Assembly: GCF_016757755.1 (NCBI RefSeq)
Contig: NZ_CP068437.1
Coordinates: 1,674,001-1,738,000, forward strand
Direction of reading: 5' to 3'
Length of the DNA stretch: 64,000 bases
Source of the DNA: Shewanella sp. KX20019
GTDB taxonomy: Bacteria; Pseudomonadota; Gammaproteobacteria; Enterobacterales; Shewanellaceae
Shown here: piece by piece, positions 35,801 to 43,535 of the stretch
How the letters are laid out: each line of letters opens with the position of its first letter
How positions within the stretch are numbered: the first letter of the stretch is position 1
Made by a program: the position numbers and the translations under genes
Notes under the pieces: generated by a model
The model's database searches: none
Seen by the model: the letters and a program-made list of their open reading frames with translations, nothing else
What the model was told of the DNA's origin: nothing

Positions 35801-35903
35801 CAATGATAAATCTGAGGGTATTCGCCTGTCTGTACCTGTTTTAATGAATACCTACCAATTGAAGTTATTAAAAGTAAATGCAATAGGAAAATTACTTGAT
35901 TAA
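32862..35903 (+). CDS. cas9: Cas9 endonuclease, type II-C
   Basis: 1013 residues from the ATG at 32862, which has GGGAAAG upstream. An in-frame ATG at 32772 would read through the tracrRNA region and is rejected. RuvC-I is LGLDLGTNSIGWALL (Asp9). An Arg-rich bridge helix lies near residues 55-80 (RRNNRLARRVIQRRARRKER). RuvC-II is IHIEMARDLEMN (Glu499). The HNH nuclease has IEVDHILPYSKSFDDS (His585). RuvC-III is DHRHHTIDAAVIACID (His720, Asp723). All catalytic residues are present. The length fits compact type II-C enzymes (about 980-1080). It overlaps cas1 by eight bases. Confidence 0.97.
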   Translation: MGKSILGLDLGTNSIGWALLAASHDNIPNSIIDSGVRIFPKAVQDKTPTPKNQERRNNRLARRVIQRRARRKERLKNYLISLNLLPSILKDTPQPEITLNTFGCPYQLRAKALDHVLEPYELGRVILHIGQRRGFQSNKKTLLGRDMLDDPDVMAVLQDEGLIDDSNKEERAFKQEISELRQSINHSGFRTLGEYLASLEHQDCKRNRKGTKLRTDRQMYRDELKMIFNAQANHHCQLTENVQIELANIIFHQRPLKLKSDRIGKCSLEPRKKRAALARLEVQQFRYLQDINHLKYFDPYSEQELWLTQEQKLKLIELFEQKDLVTFPQICKTLGLDNTYKFNLDTGNKKLKGNRTSFAIYSVLPSWNEISLDQKIDFVEDLITINKKSVLKKRLIDHWKCDREIAVKLCMLEFEPGHANNSLKAINKMLPFLRKGRIYSDARVAAGYEYESQTGKVVDRLGPAPEVNNPIVSRGLSEVRRVVNAIIAEYGKPDVIHIEMARDLEMNTKKYAAFAKQQKANTKENDEATKKFQHIASKTVLATKYPNHEMKLRYRLWKAQNEQCAYSGKMIGLEELFTANIEVDHILPYSKSFDDSFMNKVVCTQKENQYKGNRTPKDAYDGSEEKWEQISQRIKKWPQAKQSKFYKTSEELINGEGDFLSSQLNDTRYICKEAGQYLKKLGVDVTYPKGVMTSWLRFQWGLNNLIGTTNEKERIDHRHHTIDAAVIACIDRKLYDTLRKQAKSLEESDRGLSMKDIHIEPPFASIREQLMEQLSKLIVSHTPQHKISGALHKDTGVGFIDGIGTVYRKDLNGDFSLKNAQSIIDPQVKKQVLSHLAKYDNKPKDAFADGEIVTHKDNKTSIKRVRVVQAKNTLASLHKSKLPITDKQGKVFKWYAFGNTHCVYIFKLDNGKYRTEFVTAYQAKTAINTKIDSEVQPMLTLHKNDLVELTVDGEKQLHRIQKLESKANSIQTRLHTAARNNDKSEGIRLSVPVLMNTYQLKLLKVNAIGKLLD

Positions 35904-36777
35904 GCGTGTTATCGATATTAGTCATGCTGCTTATCTGCACATTAAAGATAGGCAGCTGTGTATTGATAAAAATCGAGAAACGGTGGCCACTGTTGCAGTG
36001 GAAGATATTGGGGTGTTGTTACTGGCGCATAAGCAGGTGGTATTTACCCAATCAGTGATGGTGTTGTGCCAGCAGCACAATGTCGCGGTGATTTTTTGTG
36101 ACGACAAACACCTGCCACTCAGCTTAAGCTTGCCGTTGTTCCAACCGAGCAGTTTGCATTCATTAGTCCTTAAACAGCAAATATCAGTAAGTAAACCAAT
36201 ACATAAACGCTTGTGGCAGCAGATAATTAAGCAAAAGATTATCGCTCAATCTGCTGCATTAATTCACTGTGGTAAGAGTCATGAAAAAATTGTCCATTTT
36301 GCCACAAAAGTAAAAAGTGGTGATCCTAATAATGTCGAGGCACAAGCTGCAAAGCATTATTGGCACGCCTTGTTTGGTGAAAACTTTAGGCGTAATAGAG
36401 AGCTAGAGGGCTTAAATCAGCTATTAAATTACGGGTATATGGTTCTTCGTGCTTGTGTGGCAAGGGCATTAGTCGGCTCAGGGTTGCATCCAGCGCTAGG
36501 AATATTTCATCAAAATCAATACAACAATCTCAGCTTAGCCGATGACATTGTTGAACCATTTCGACCGTTTGTCGATATTGCTGTATACGATCTGCAAGAA
36601 CAGGGTGTACTAGAGGTCACACAGGAGGCTAAGCAAATATTACTCGGGCTAATATCTAAACGGGTAACCTTTAAGGGAGAAAGCATGCCATTGATGAATA
36701 GTCTTCATTTTATATCCGCCGACTTAAAGCGAAACTATACTAAGGAGATGGATACAATTATTTTTCCTACTCTATAA
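35896..36777 (+). CDS. cas1: Cas1 integrase, type II
   Basis: 293 residues. It has the type II Cas1 pattern VCQQHNVAVIFCDDKHLPLS and the metal-binding residues Glu148 (NNVEAQAAKHYW), His198 (GSGLHPALGIFH) and the acidic group SLADDIVEPFRPFVD. With Cas2 it inserts new spacers into the array. It starts inside the end of cas9 and ends two bases before cas2, so the three genes form one operon. Confidence 0.95.
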   Translation: MIKRVIDISHAAYLHIKDRQLCIDKNRETVATVAVEDIGVLLLAHKQVVFTQSVMVLCQQHNVAVIFCDDKHLPLSLSLPLFQPSSLHSLVLKQQISVSKPIHKRLWQQIIKQKIIAQSAALIHCGKSHEKIVHFATKVKSGDPNNVEAQAAKHYWHALFGENFRRNRELEGLNQLLNYGYMVLRACVARALVGSGLHPALGIFHQNQYNNLSLADDIVEPFRPFVDIAVYDLQEQGVLEVTQEAKQILLGLISKRVTFKGESMPLMNSLHFISADLKRNYTKEMDTIIFPTL

Positions 36778-36778
36778 T

Positions 36779-37111
36779 ATGGAAACTTTTGGCGGAGCTG
36801 GCACCGTGTGGATTATTGTTCTTTTCGATTTACCAACCGATACGCCAGAGGCAAGGCTCGAATACACCCAATTTCGAAAAGGATTATTGAAAGATAGCTT
36901 TATCATGATGCAGTATTCGGTTTACATGCGCCATTGCAACAGCGATGAAAATGCAATGGTGCATGCAAACAGAGTAAGGGCAAGTCTTCCCGCCGATGGG
37001 GAGGTAAGAATAATAAAAATCACCGATCAACAATTTGGCAGAATCGAGGTTTATTATGGAAAAAAACGCCGTCCCACAGAGAATGCCCCTTCGCAGTTGG
37101 CGTTTTTTTAA
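36779..37111 (+). CDS. cas2: Cas2, spacer acquisition subunit
   Basis: 110 residues with the Cas2 start IVLFDLPTDTPEARLEYTQF and a ferredoxin-like fold ending RPTENAPSQLAFF. Type II-C loci consist of cas9, cas1 and cas2 only; no csn2 or cas4 is present here. The end of the gene contains one arm of a terminator hairpin. Confidence 0.93.
   Translation: METFGGAGTVWIIVLFDLPTDTPEARLEYTQFRKGLLKDSFIMMQYSVYMRHCNSDENAMVHANRVRASLPADGEVRIIKITDQQFGRIEVYYGKKRRPTENAPSQLAFF
37061..37108. terminator. Bidirectional terminator at the cas2 end
   Basis: AAAAAACGCC at 37061-37070 and GGCGTTTTTT at 37099-37108 pair perfectly. Both strands end in a T-run, so it can stop the cas operon and also pre-crRNA transcripts coming from the array on the minus strand. 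Confidence 0.75.
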
Positions 37112-37161
37112 TGTCACTTTGCTAATTAGCTTAACAAAAAACAGCTGTTTATTGTGCAGGT
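37112..37161. promoter_or_regulatory. Candidate CRISPR leader (cas2-proximal)
   Basis: 50 AT-rich bases between cas2 and the first repeat (TTTGCTAATTAGCTTAAC within). The variant repeat lies near the opposite end of the array, so the cas2-proximal end is the likelier site of new spacer insertion. Inferred. Confidence 0.4.
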
Positions 37162-38065
37162 AGTGTATCCGACCAAGGACTATCTGCAAATCACAACTTC
37201 CTGAGTTACCTCCACATACTGCTGAAAAGTGTATCCGACCAAGGACTATCTGCAAATCACAACTCGCTGAAACGAGATTCGCAGCGCGAAGATAGTGTAT
37301 CCGACCAAGGACTATCTGCAAATCACAACAATATCATGGTGGCCAACTGCGAGGCCATTAGTGTATCCGACCAAGGACTATCTGCAAATCACAACCACGA
37401 GTCTTGTAAGTCCTCGTCATCAAAAAGTGTATCCGACCAAGGACTATCTGCAAATCACAACAAAGCGCGCCCCTGGCTCTGTCTATGAGCAAGTGTATCC
37501 GACCAAGGACTATCTGCAAATCACAACGTATTCCAAGCGGCCACGAACCCAGCTCAAAGTGTATCCGACCAAGGACTATCTGCAAATCACAACAAGTACG
37601 ATAGGGATCACGCGCCCATCCTCAGTGTATCCGACCAAGGACTATCTGCAAATCACAACAGAGCTGGGGCTAACTGCTGCTGATCGCATAGTGTATCCGA
37701 CCAAGGACTATCTGCAAATCACAACTATCTGATAAGGCTTTATCGGCGTCAGCGAAAGTGTATCCGACCAAGGACTATCTGCAAATCACAACCAACTCAC
37801 TTGGTTATAAACTCACCTGGTGAGTGTATCCGACCAAGGACTATCTGCAAATCACAACAGTAAACCTTATTCAACTTGAAAGTAAGCTAGTGTATCCGAC
37901 CAAGGACTATCTGCAAATCACAACCCAGACTCAGTAGAACCCCACGCATTCGCCAGTGTATCCGACCAAGGGCTATCTGCAAATCACAACTTGTAACATC
38001 TCGACCATCTCGACCATCTCAAATGTCTCAGTGTATCCGACCAAGGACTATCTGCAAATCACAAC
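37162..38065 (-). CRISPR. Type II-C CRISPR array, 14 repeats and 13 spacers
   Basis: 36-bp repeats on the plus strand run AGTGTATCCGACCAAGG ... CTGCAAATCACAAC. In crRNA sense they begin GTTGTGATTTGCAG. They start at 37162, 37228, 37294, 37360, 37426, 37492, 37558, 37624, 37690, 37757, 37823, 37889, 37955 and 38030. Spacers are 30 bases except the ninth (31) and the thirteenth (39). Repeat 13 has one change (A to G at the 'CCAAGGRCTATC' position). The sense strand is minus, fixed by the anti-repeat in the tracrRNA. No spacer visibly matches the rest of the window. Confidence 0.98.
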
Positions 38066-38129
38066 GACCTAAAAAGTCTTCCCATGTTCCAGCCCAACCA
38101 GATTGGCTCAATACCATTAGATAACCCTT

Positions 38130-38519
38130 TTAAGTTAATTTCTTTACAGCAGGGATATCCGCGGCAGCCCAATCAACATCCCAAAGTTCACTGCTATTGA
38201 GCCAGCGGGAGTCAATATGCTCAGTGAACGTGATATCCGTTGTATCTAAGTGACAAAGGAAGCAATGCATAGTGATATGAAAATCTGGATATTCATGATT
38301 AACGGTAATAAGTAACTTCAGTCCACTTACTGTAACTTTAAGCTCTTCGTAGAGCTCTCGCTCAATTGCAGTTTTAAGTGATTCGCCAGCTTCTACTTTT
38401 CCGCCTGGGAACTCCCATTTATGGCTTATGTAATCTAAAGCTGCTGGACCGCGCTGTACGGCAAGATATTTTCCATCACGTTGAATAATGGCTGCTACGA
38501 CTTCTATTTGTTTCTTCAT
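38130..38519 (-). CDS. NUDIX hydrolase, MutT-like
   Basis: 129 residues from the ATG at 38519 (an ATG two codons earlier is equivalent). The Nudix box is GGKVEAGESLKTAIERELYE, continuing EL. The start KKQIEVVAAIIQRDGKYLAV and KWEFPGG are typical of 8-oxo-dGTP pyrophosphatases and related CTP pyrophosphohydrolases. It hydrolyses a nucleoside diphosphate derivative. It sits nine bases after the HNH nuclease gene and is probably co-transcribed with it; a defence role cannot be told from sequence. Confidence 0.8.
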   Translation of the reverse strand: MKKQIEVVAAIIQRDGKYLAVQRGPAALDYISHKWEFPGGKVEAGESLKTAIERELYEELKVTVSGLKLLITVNHEYPDFHITMHCFLCHLDTTDITFTEHIDSRWLNSSELWDVDWAAADIPAVKKLT

Positions 38520-38533
38520 ATGCATTCTAGGTT

Positions 38534-39370
38534 TTAAAAGTTATTCGCTCTATTGGTGAGCAATGCTACATCGTTTGGTAAGTCGAGCACATGCATTTTT
38601 TTATGACAATTAGGGCATAGCGCAACAGTGTTTTCTGGAGTATCAATACCATTACGAGAGAGCCATATAATATGATGGGTCTCTAGATAAGGCTCGCCTT
38701 TCAGGTTATTAAATGGTGCAGGCAGATGGCACAGCTGGCATATTCCGTTGGCTAATCTTTTTGTATATTCGACTACCCACACATTTCGGTCATAAATTGT
38801 AGTTGTTTGCTGTGAGCAACTTATCTTTCGAGTAGATTGGCTAGCACGTTTAGCGAGCTCTTCTATGCTAAGCCTCTTAGCTTTCTTCTGTTTCACTTTA
38901 TATACGTGCAGTTTATCTTCAGCTAAAACGCTATGAAATTTAGAATTAAGTTGAAGGGGGAAAATATAGACTTGGCGGAGGTTACCATTTTGATCTGGCT
39001 GCTGTTCGGTGTATGGGGTGTCAACCAGAATTACTTCGCCTGTGTAGGTATATTCCTTGTCTCGAAATACTTCAAAAAGGTGAACTGATATACCATTTGT
39101 TTTGCAGTTACTTAGTGTTTTATTTTGCAAGAAGTTCAGGCTTTGATCGCCTGTAGTGCCCATTCCGGTGTAATGCAGTGTATCTATGTCCCATCTATCA
39201 TCGTAAATAGATTTGATGTGATTTGAAACTATGACCAGTGAATTAGTAGAGTTAGATTTTCTCATTCCACCTTGAGGGCTGCAGCCAAACGTATTACACA
39301 ATTGTTTGTTGTTTAGTTTATCCCCCTGAATCAGTCGAGCTATCGCACTTTTCGTCATGTGGTTATCCAC
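38534..39370 (-). CDS. HNH endonuclease with a probable modified-DNA-binding N-terminal domain
   Basis: 278 residues starting at a GTG (an ATG four codons in is the alternative). The C-terminus is a zinc-finger-linked HNH: CQLCHLPAPF, then LETHHIIWLSRNGIDTPENT and CPNCHKKMH. The middle (NSLVIVSNHIKSIYDDRW, LHYTGMGTTGDQSLNF, EVFRDKEYTYTGEV) resembles SRA-type or related domains in McrA-like, modification-dependent restriction enzymes. This suggests cleavage of modified phage DNA. Domain assignment of the middle part is from memory. It neighbours the CRISPR array. Confidence 0.65.
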   Translation of the reverse strand: MDNHMTKSAIARLIQGDKLNNKQLCNTFGCSPQGGMRKSNSTNSLVIVSNHIKSIYDDRWDIDTLHYTGMGTTGDQSLNFLQNKTLSNCKTNGISVHLFEVFRDKEYTYTGEVILVDTPYTEQQPDQNGNLRQVYIFPLQLNSKFHSVLAEDKLHVYKVKQKKAKRLSIEELAKRASQSTRKISCSQQTTTIYDRNVWVVEYTKRLANGICQLCHLPAPFNNLKGEPYLETHHIIWLSRNGIDTPENTVALCPNCHKKMHVLDLPNDVALLTNRANNF

Positions 39371-39620
39371 TAATAAGGCTATGTTTTAAAAGTATTTGTA
39401 GTTGTATTTTTACACGTTTTCAATCTCTGGAACAACCCTGCCAGGTAAATTTCGGTGGCTTATTATCATGAGGTAAGCTCTAAGACCTACTTGATTTACT
39501 GAGCATGATGCGAGGATATAGTACTCAATAAAATAAGGCTGCATTACTAGTTGATTATGAAATATGATGGTGGATATATAGTGCTCCAAGATTGGCTAAA
39601 TATGATAAGGAAAGTTATCC

Positions 39621-40469
39621 ATGGTTGGATTAGGTGATATCGAAGCATTTTTCTCATTGAGAGATAGGTTCAAAAAATGGCGTAAGCCTGAGCCTATCGT
39701 TACTAATACAGCACAGAGGTTTATTCGGCTTTTTGAAGCTCATGGAATAGCCAGGGGGCAAATCCCTCGTATTTTTGGCTATAAACTTACTATTCATCAA
39801 GTTGAAGATGAGACCGAACTTCTGAAGGCGTTAGATTGCAATTTGTTGCAAGCTGCCGCAATGCTCTTTGGCATAAAACTGGAGTGGTTGGAAGGTGGTA
39901 CTGATGAGTTGTATGAGCTTAGGCACTTTTACAAACAGCCAAAGTTGTTTGGTGACTGGATGGACTCCTTGTTGCCCGCTGCTGGTGGAAGTAAAGTCGA
40001 TGGCTGGTTGTTAACAACGAAGTACACGACTGATGAATACGATACATTAATTTTAATGAGAGAGCAGATCGGTGAGCTCGGAGAAGAAGCTATTTACCGC
40101 TATCATTTCTGCGAATTGTGGGTTTATGGTTACTGGAAATGTAGAGCTGATATTGCCGCATGTATAGCGCAAGCCTGGAAGCGTAATTGTTATGTATCAG
40201 GACGTCACATTAATCCTAGAGTCTTTAGTAAAGTCACTTCCCTTAAATATGTGCCTGATAGTCAGCTGGATCTGACAGAAATTAAAGGTAAAAGGTTTAA
40301 CGCGGAAAAGCTCACTACAAGTCCTGAGTTTTACTCACAAGCTTTGAACGAAGGTCAATTCGGGATAGATAACGCAATTGCCCTATGGCTTGATTATCAC
40401 CAGCAAAGCCTAATGGATTCTGGTTTTGGTGATTACGAGAGGTCGTTTAAAAAGTTATTATCTGCTTAG
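39621..40469 (+). CDS. Hypothetical protein with a short HTH-like N-terminal region
   Basis: 282 residues, soluble. Residues ~28-92 (QRFIRLFEAHGIARGQIPRI, then KALDCNLLQAAAMLFGIKLE and WLEG) look like a Cro/C1-type helix-turn-helix followed by the 'L..LFG...EWLEG' tail of phage regulators. The remaining ~190 residues have no recognised motif (GYWKCRADIAACIAQAWKRN). It lies between defence genes in the island and is a candidate of unknown function. Confidence 0.5.
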   Translation: MVGLGDIEAFFSLRDRFKKWRKPEPIVTNTAQRFIRLFEAHGIARGQIPRIFGYKLTIHQVEDETELLKALDCNLLQAAAMLFGIKLEWLEGGTDELYELRHFYKQPKLFGDWMDSLLPAAGGSKVDGWLLTTKYTTDEYDTLILMREQIGELGEEAIYRYHFCELWVYGYWKCRADIAACIAQAWKRNCYVSGRHINPRVFSKVTSLKYVPDSQLDLTEIKGKRFNAEKLTTSPEFYSQALNEGQFGIDNAIALWLDYHQQSLMDSGFGDYERSFKKLLSA

Positions 40470-40547
40470 CTCTTTGATTAATAATTGATTATGGTTAATT
40501 GTTCTAAAATGATATTGTGTATGAAAATCTCATATGGATGTGTATTT

Positions 40548-40943
40548 GTGAAACAGCTCTCTTTCCTTTTGTTTGCTTTGTTATTCCTTTCGGCGTGCTC
40601 AGCGCCAACCCGTAGTGATAAAGATGACTTTTTTGTCGTTTCATTGGGCAACATACCGATAGACAAGATTGAATTTTTTGTTGATTGTTTATCTGATGGC
40701 TTTCAACAGTCTCATTCCGGTATAACAAATTTCGAGGTTCGACAATTCAACCGTGCTAATGGTTATAGAGTAGAAACTTATACCGGTAGTTTTAATTATC
40801 TTTTGGTGAGTGCAGATGTGTTTAACGATGGCAAAGTTGTACTAAATGAGAGTATTAGTGCTGGTTGGATAAATACTACAGGCGAGAAAGGTGCTTTCGC
40901 TAATTGCTTACACGATTTTACAGCTAATGGTACTGAAGGTTAA
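40548..40943 (+). CDS. Small lipoprotein
   Basis: About 131 residues from the GTG at 40548, which places the signal peptide (KQLSFLLFALLFLSACSAP) at the very N-terminus. ATGs at 40521 and 40485 are alternatives. The lipobox is LSAC. The mature part is about 115 residues with two Cys. It lies six bases before the Abi-like gene on the same strand, so the two may form a unit. Confidence 0.6.
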   Translation: MKQLSFLLFALLFLSACSAPTRSDKDDFFVVSLGNIPIDKIEFFVDCLSDGFQQSHSGITNFEVRQFNRANGYRVETYTGSFNYLLVSADVFNDGKVVLNESISAGWINTTGEKGAFANCLHDFTANGTEG

Positions 40944-40949
40944 TTTGAT

Positions 40950-41813
40950 ATGAGTGATAAAAATGGTCGAGTTTCAAATCAACCTGTTAACCCTAATAGG
41001 AATCAAAAAGATATATTTCCAAGCTTGCTGAAGGCTTCTATGATAGTTGTTGTATTTGCAGCAATTGGTATTTTGGTTTTATATTTCTTTCAGTTCAAAG
41101 GCTCCTTAGGTACACAGGAAACCTTTGCGCAGTTTGGTGATTTTATCGGTGGTACGCTCAACCCAATCTTGGGCTTTGCCACTGTTAGTTTACTCATTTG
41201 GTCTATACGTCTGCAGATGAAAGAATTGAGGTTAACAAGAGAAGAGCTAACAGCAACCAAAGAAGAAGCAGAAAAAAGTCGTCTTGCACTTGAAGGACAA
41301 GTTGCGCATTTAGAAAAGGAAGCGCGCTTGAGCGAGCTAGACCGGTTACTAAATGTTCAGTTGAATAAGTATCAAGAGTTGCTGAAAAACAAAGTGATAA
41401 ATCAAAATAACCTGAGGGCTGAACTAAATATAAAAAAATCTCCCAATGAGCTAGTGACTTGTGAAAGCGTTATTGAAGGAGTGATTTTTGATGAAGTGTT
41501 AGATCAAGAACAGATTGAAAATTTAGGTATCTATATAAACTACCTTCATTGCTCTGGTACGAAAGATGGAATGCAGTGGCAAGAGATAGAACAGGTGGGT
41601 ATTAGCATAGGGGAGTTAGTCAAAAAATATATAGAAATTTATCCAAGTACTGAATTTCGCTACGTATATTTACCTCAAGCGAAAGCCTTGCTAAGAGATT
41701 TATATGATTGCCTTGGAACTGGTGAGCTCATAGATGCAAACCTCAACCTAGATCCAAGCTTTAACGCTAATAGGAAAAACAAATATTCGGAGACCAACTT
41801 TCATGTAGTTTGA
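40950..41813 (+). CDS. Membrane protein resembling putative phage abortive infection proteins
   Basis: 287 residues. Two membrane helices flank the motif FAQFGDFIGGTLNPILGFAT (about residues 55-75), and a coiled coil follows (LRLTREELTATKEEAEKSRL, about residues 90-145). The C-terminal ~140 residues are soluble. The 'FGDF.GG.LNPI..F' motif after a first helix is the hallmark of the family annotated as putative phage abortive infection proteins. That role is an annotation tradition with little experimental support. Its place in a defence island agrees. Confidence 0.6.
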   Translation: MSDKNGRVSNQPVNPNRNQKDIFPSLLKASMIVVVFAAIGILVLYFFQFKGSLGTQETFAQFGDFIGGTLNPILGFATVSLLIWSIRLQMKELRLTREELTATKEEAEKSRLALEGQVAHLEKEARLSELDRLLNVQLNKYQELLKNKVINQNNLRAELNIKKSPNELVTCESVIEGVIFDEVLDQEQIENLGIYINYLHCSGTKDGMQWQEIEQVGISIGELVKKYIEIYPSTEFRYVYLPQAKALLRDLYDCLGTGELIDANLNLDPSFNANRKNKYSETNFHVV

Positions 41814-42232
41814 TGGCTAGATTAGCCCCTATATCTTCGGTATACCTGCTGACAGCATCCTTCGTAACAATGGCATGCCTACCTAGTTTTTTTGAGTTGA
41901 AAATGATTGTTGCTGAAGCATGAATCATTACCTCAAGTAAATGCTAGAAAGCTCCTGTTTCTCTTGTTTCTCCAGTTTAGCGTCCCAAGCAAATGACAAC
42001 ATTAAATTGCCGTAGAGGCACTGCTCTTGGTCGGGTACATTTCGAGACGATAAGCATGTAGCTATCAGTTTTATCAAATAAATTCGCGTTTTCTTATTGG
42101 TTACGATACTTTCCGCCATATTCTGTCATGGCAGCATAAAGTTATTTTTTGCATTGGTTTTTTTTATATATTGGCCTAATGGAAAATTTTAGTTTCAATT
42201 GCTGCTGGAACATAGGTTTAAAGTAAACTTAA
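41814..42232. other. Intergenic gap in the island
   Basis: About 420 AT-rich bases with no convincing gene. A 63-codon minus-strand frame (41928-42119) has no ribosome site and no protein-like composition. This gap separates the HNH/Abi group from the second recombination module. Confidence 0.45.
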
Positions 42233-43234
42233 ATGAGTAAAGTATTTAAATTAAAGAAGTTTTTCACGTTGGAAGAGGCAGCTAATTACTTGTCATCTTC
42301 TCTGGAAGAGCAAGTCTCTTTAACTGATATTTATATGTTTGCACTAGAAAAGCAACTAACCTTGTCAGTTCGATTGCTTAATCAGGCATATGCACTAAAC
42401 GGGCAGTTTATAACTCAACCATATATCGACAATAACGGCCATCCAGTAGCGTATGACTTGGTGACGAACGAGGCTTTAGATGAAGAATATCTAATTTCCT
42501 TAGATGATTTCTTGGAGGTTGAAGACAATAAGTGGCTTGCATTTAACGACAAAGTGCATCTTATCGATGGTATTTGGGATTTGGCCATGATTGGGATGGA
42601 GACTTTAGATGTTGAGCAGCTTTATCAAAAAGAGGTTGGTGGACCAGAGCCATTAGTTGCTCCAATATCAGGGCTCTTTCTAAAGCGAGAAGGGTTGATC
42701 TGTAAACTTCAAAATAGCCTCTTACCTCCACCAATACTCGAAAATATGGTGATATTGGAACAAGAAATGGAGAGTTTTTTACACCCTAAAGGCCTAACAA
42801 TAGATGATTTTTTAAATTGTGATGAGGTATCAGAATGCTTAAGTAGAGCTGAAATCGACTCCTTAGGACAACTGTCTGACATCATGCAAGTTGAGCTTAC
42901 TGATGATGAGAAGTTTGAAGATTCAATTACTCTTGAAGATCATAGTTGTCAATTTGTCATTAGAAAAAATGAGCTAACACGTTTTGAGAAATCGCTAAAT
43001 GAAGAAGATTCGTCACCAATTCAAACTGAGGAATCATTAGGTTCAAAACAGCGTAATACGCTACTTGTTCTCATTGGTGCCTTGTGTCATGCGCTAAACA
43101 TTGATCCCTCAGCACGAGGGGTAACCCCATCTGTAGAGGCTATGACAGAGTTGATAGGTGTTCCTTTATCTGATGATTATATTCGAGACACATTAGCTGA
43201 CGTTGAAGCTGCTATAGAAAGAAGACAAAAATAA
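42233..43234 (+). CDS. Hypothetical protein of a mobile element
   Basis: 333 residues. The N-terminus (FKLKKFFTLEEAANYLSSSL, then VSLTDIYMFALEKQLTLSVR) resembles helix-turn-helix-like leads found in many Vibrio and Shewanella element proteins. The C-terminal ~80 residues (KQRNTLLVLIGALCHALNID, then SVEAMTELIGVPLSDDYIRD) recur at the end of similar proteins. The acidic middle is not recognised. It precedes alpA with two hairpins between. Confidence 0.5.
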   Translation: MSKVFKLKKFFTLEEAANYLSSSLEEQVSLTDIYMFALEKQLTLSVRLLNQAYALNGQFITQPYIDNNGHPVAYDLVTNEALDEEYLISLDDFLEVEDNKWLAFNDKVHLIDGIWDLAMIGMETLDVEQLYQKEVGGPEPLVAPISGLFLKREGLICKLQNSLLPPPILENMVILEQEMESFLHPKGLTIDDFLNCDEVSECLSRAEIDSLGQLSDIMQVELTDDEKFEDSITLEDHSCQFVIRKNELTRFEKSLNEEDSSPIQTEESLGSKQRNTLLVLIGALCHALNIDPSARGVTPSVEAMTELIGVPLSDDYIRDTLADVEAAIERRQK

Positions 43235-43237
43235 AAG

Positions 43238-43274
43238 AATCCTATTTAGGAATTTGGTTTTCCTAAATAGGATT
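43238..43274. repeat. Perfect 15-bp inverted repeat
   Basis: AATCCTATTTAGGAA at 43238-43252 and TTCCTAAATAGGATT at 43260-43274, 7-base loop. No T-run follows on the plus strand. It could be a protein binding site or a weak terminator four bases after the preceding stop. Confidence 0.6.
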
Positions 43275-43294
43275 TAGCAATACACCAATTCGAT

Positions 43295-43334
43295 AACCTC
43301 TTGGCTTTCCAATAAGTAGCTAAGAGGTTTTTTT
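43295..43334 (+). terminator. Terminator/attenuator hairpin directly before alpA
   Basis: AACCTCTTGGCT at 43295-43306 pairs with AGCTAAGAGGTT at 43318-43329 (one G-U pair), and a T-run extends to 43334. The alpA ATG begins at 43335. The AAGAGG in the 3' arm is the only ribosome binding site for alpA, so the same hairpin would both end transcription and hide the ribosome site. Confidence 0.7.
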
Positions 43335-43535
43335 ATGTCCAAAAAATTAATGCGCCTTCCTGAAGTTAAACAGAGGGTTGGTTTATGTCGTAGCAGTATC
43401 TATTCACGTATTTCTAAGGGGGAATTCCCTACAAGCATCTCATTAGGTGATCGCGCGGTCGGTTGGCTTGAATCAGATATTGAGCAATGGCTTGATGAGC
43501 GCATTGCGGCATCTAAGGTGGCTAACGATGAGTAA
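43335..43535 (+). CDS. AlpA-family phage/element transcriptional regulator
   Basis: 66 residues, the family length. It has the MerR/excisionase-like HTH: RLPEVKQRVGLCRSSIYSRI, then EFPTSISLGDRAVGWLESDI and EQWLDERI. AlpA proteins activate excision and integrase genes of prophage-like elements. Its stop overlaps the ATG of the next gene (ATGAGTAA), and a strong hairpin lies at its start. Confidence 0.9.
   Translation: MSKKLMRLPEVKQRVGLCRSSIYSRISKGEFPTSISLGDRAVGWLESDIEQWLDERIAASKVANDE

Noticed and set aside
37295..37732. 145-codon frames on both strands with a repeated unit VYPTKDYLQITT
   Set aside because: They arise because repeat plus spacer is 66 bases (22 codons) and the repeat has no stop in that frame. 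This is the CRISPR array, not a repeat protein.
41928..42119. 63-codon minus-strand frame
   Set aside because: No ribosome site, no recognisable composition, and a gap with no operon partner.
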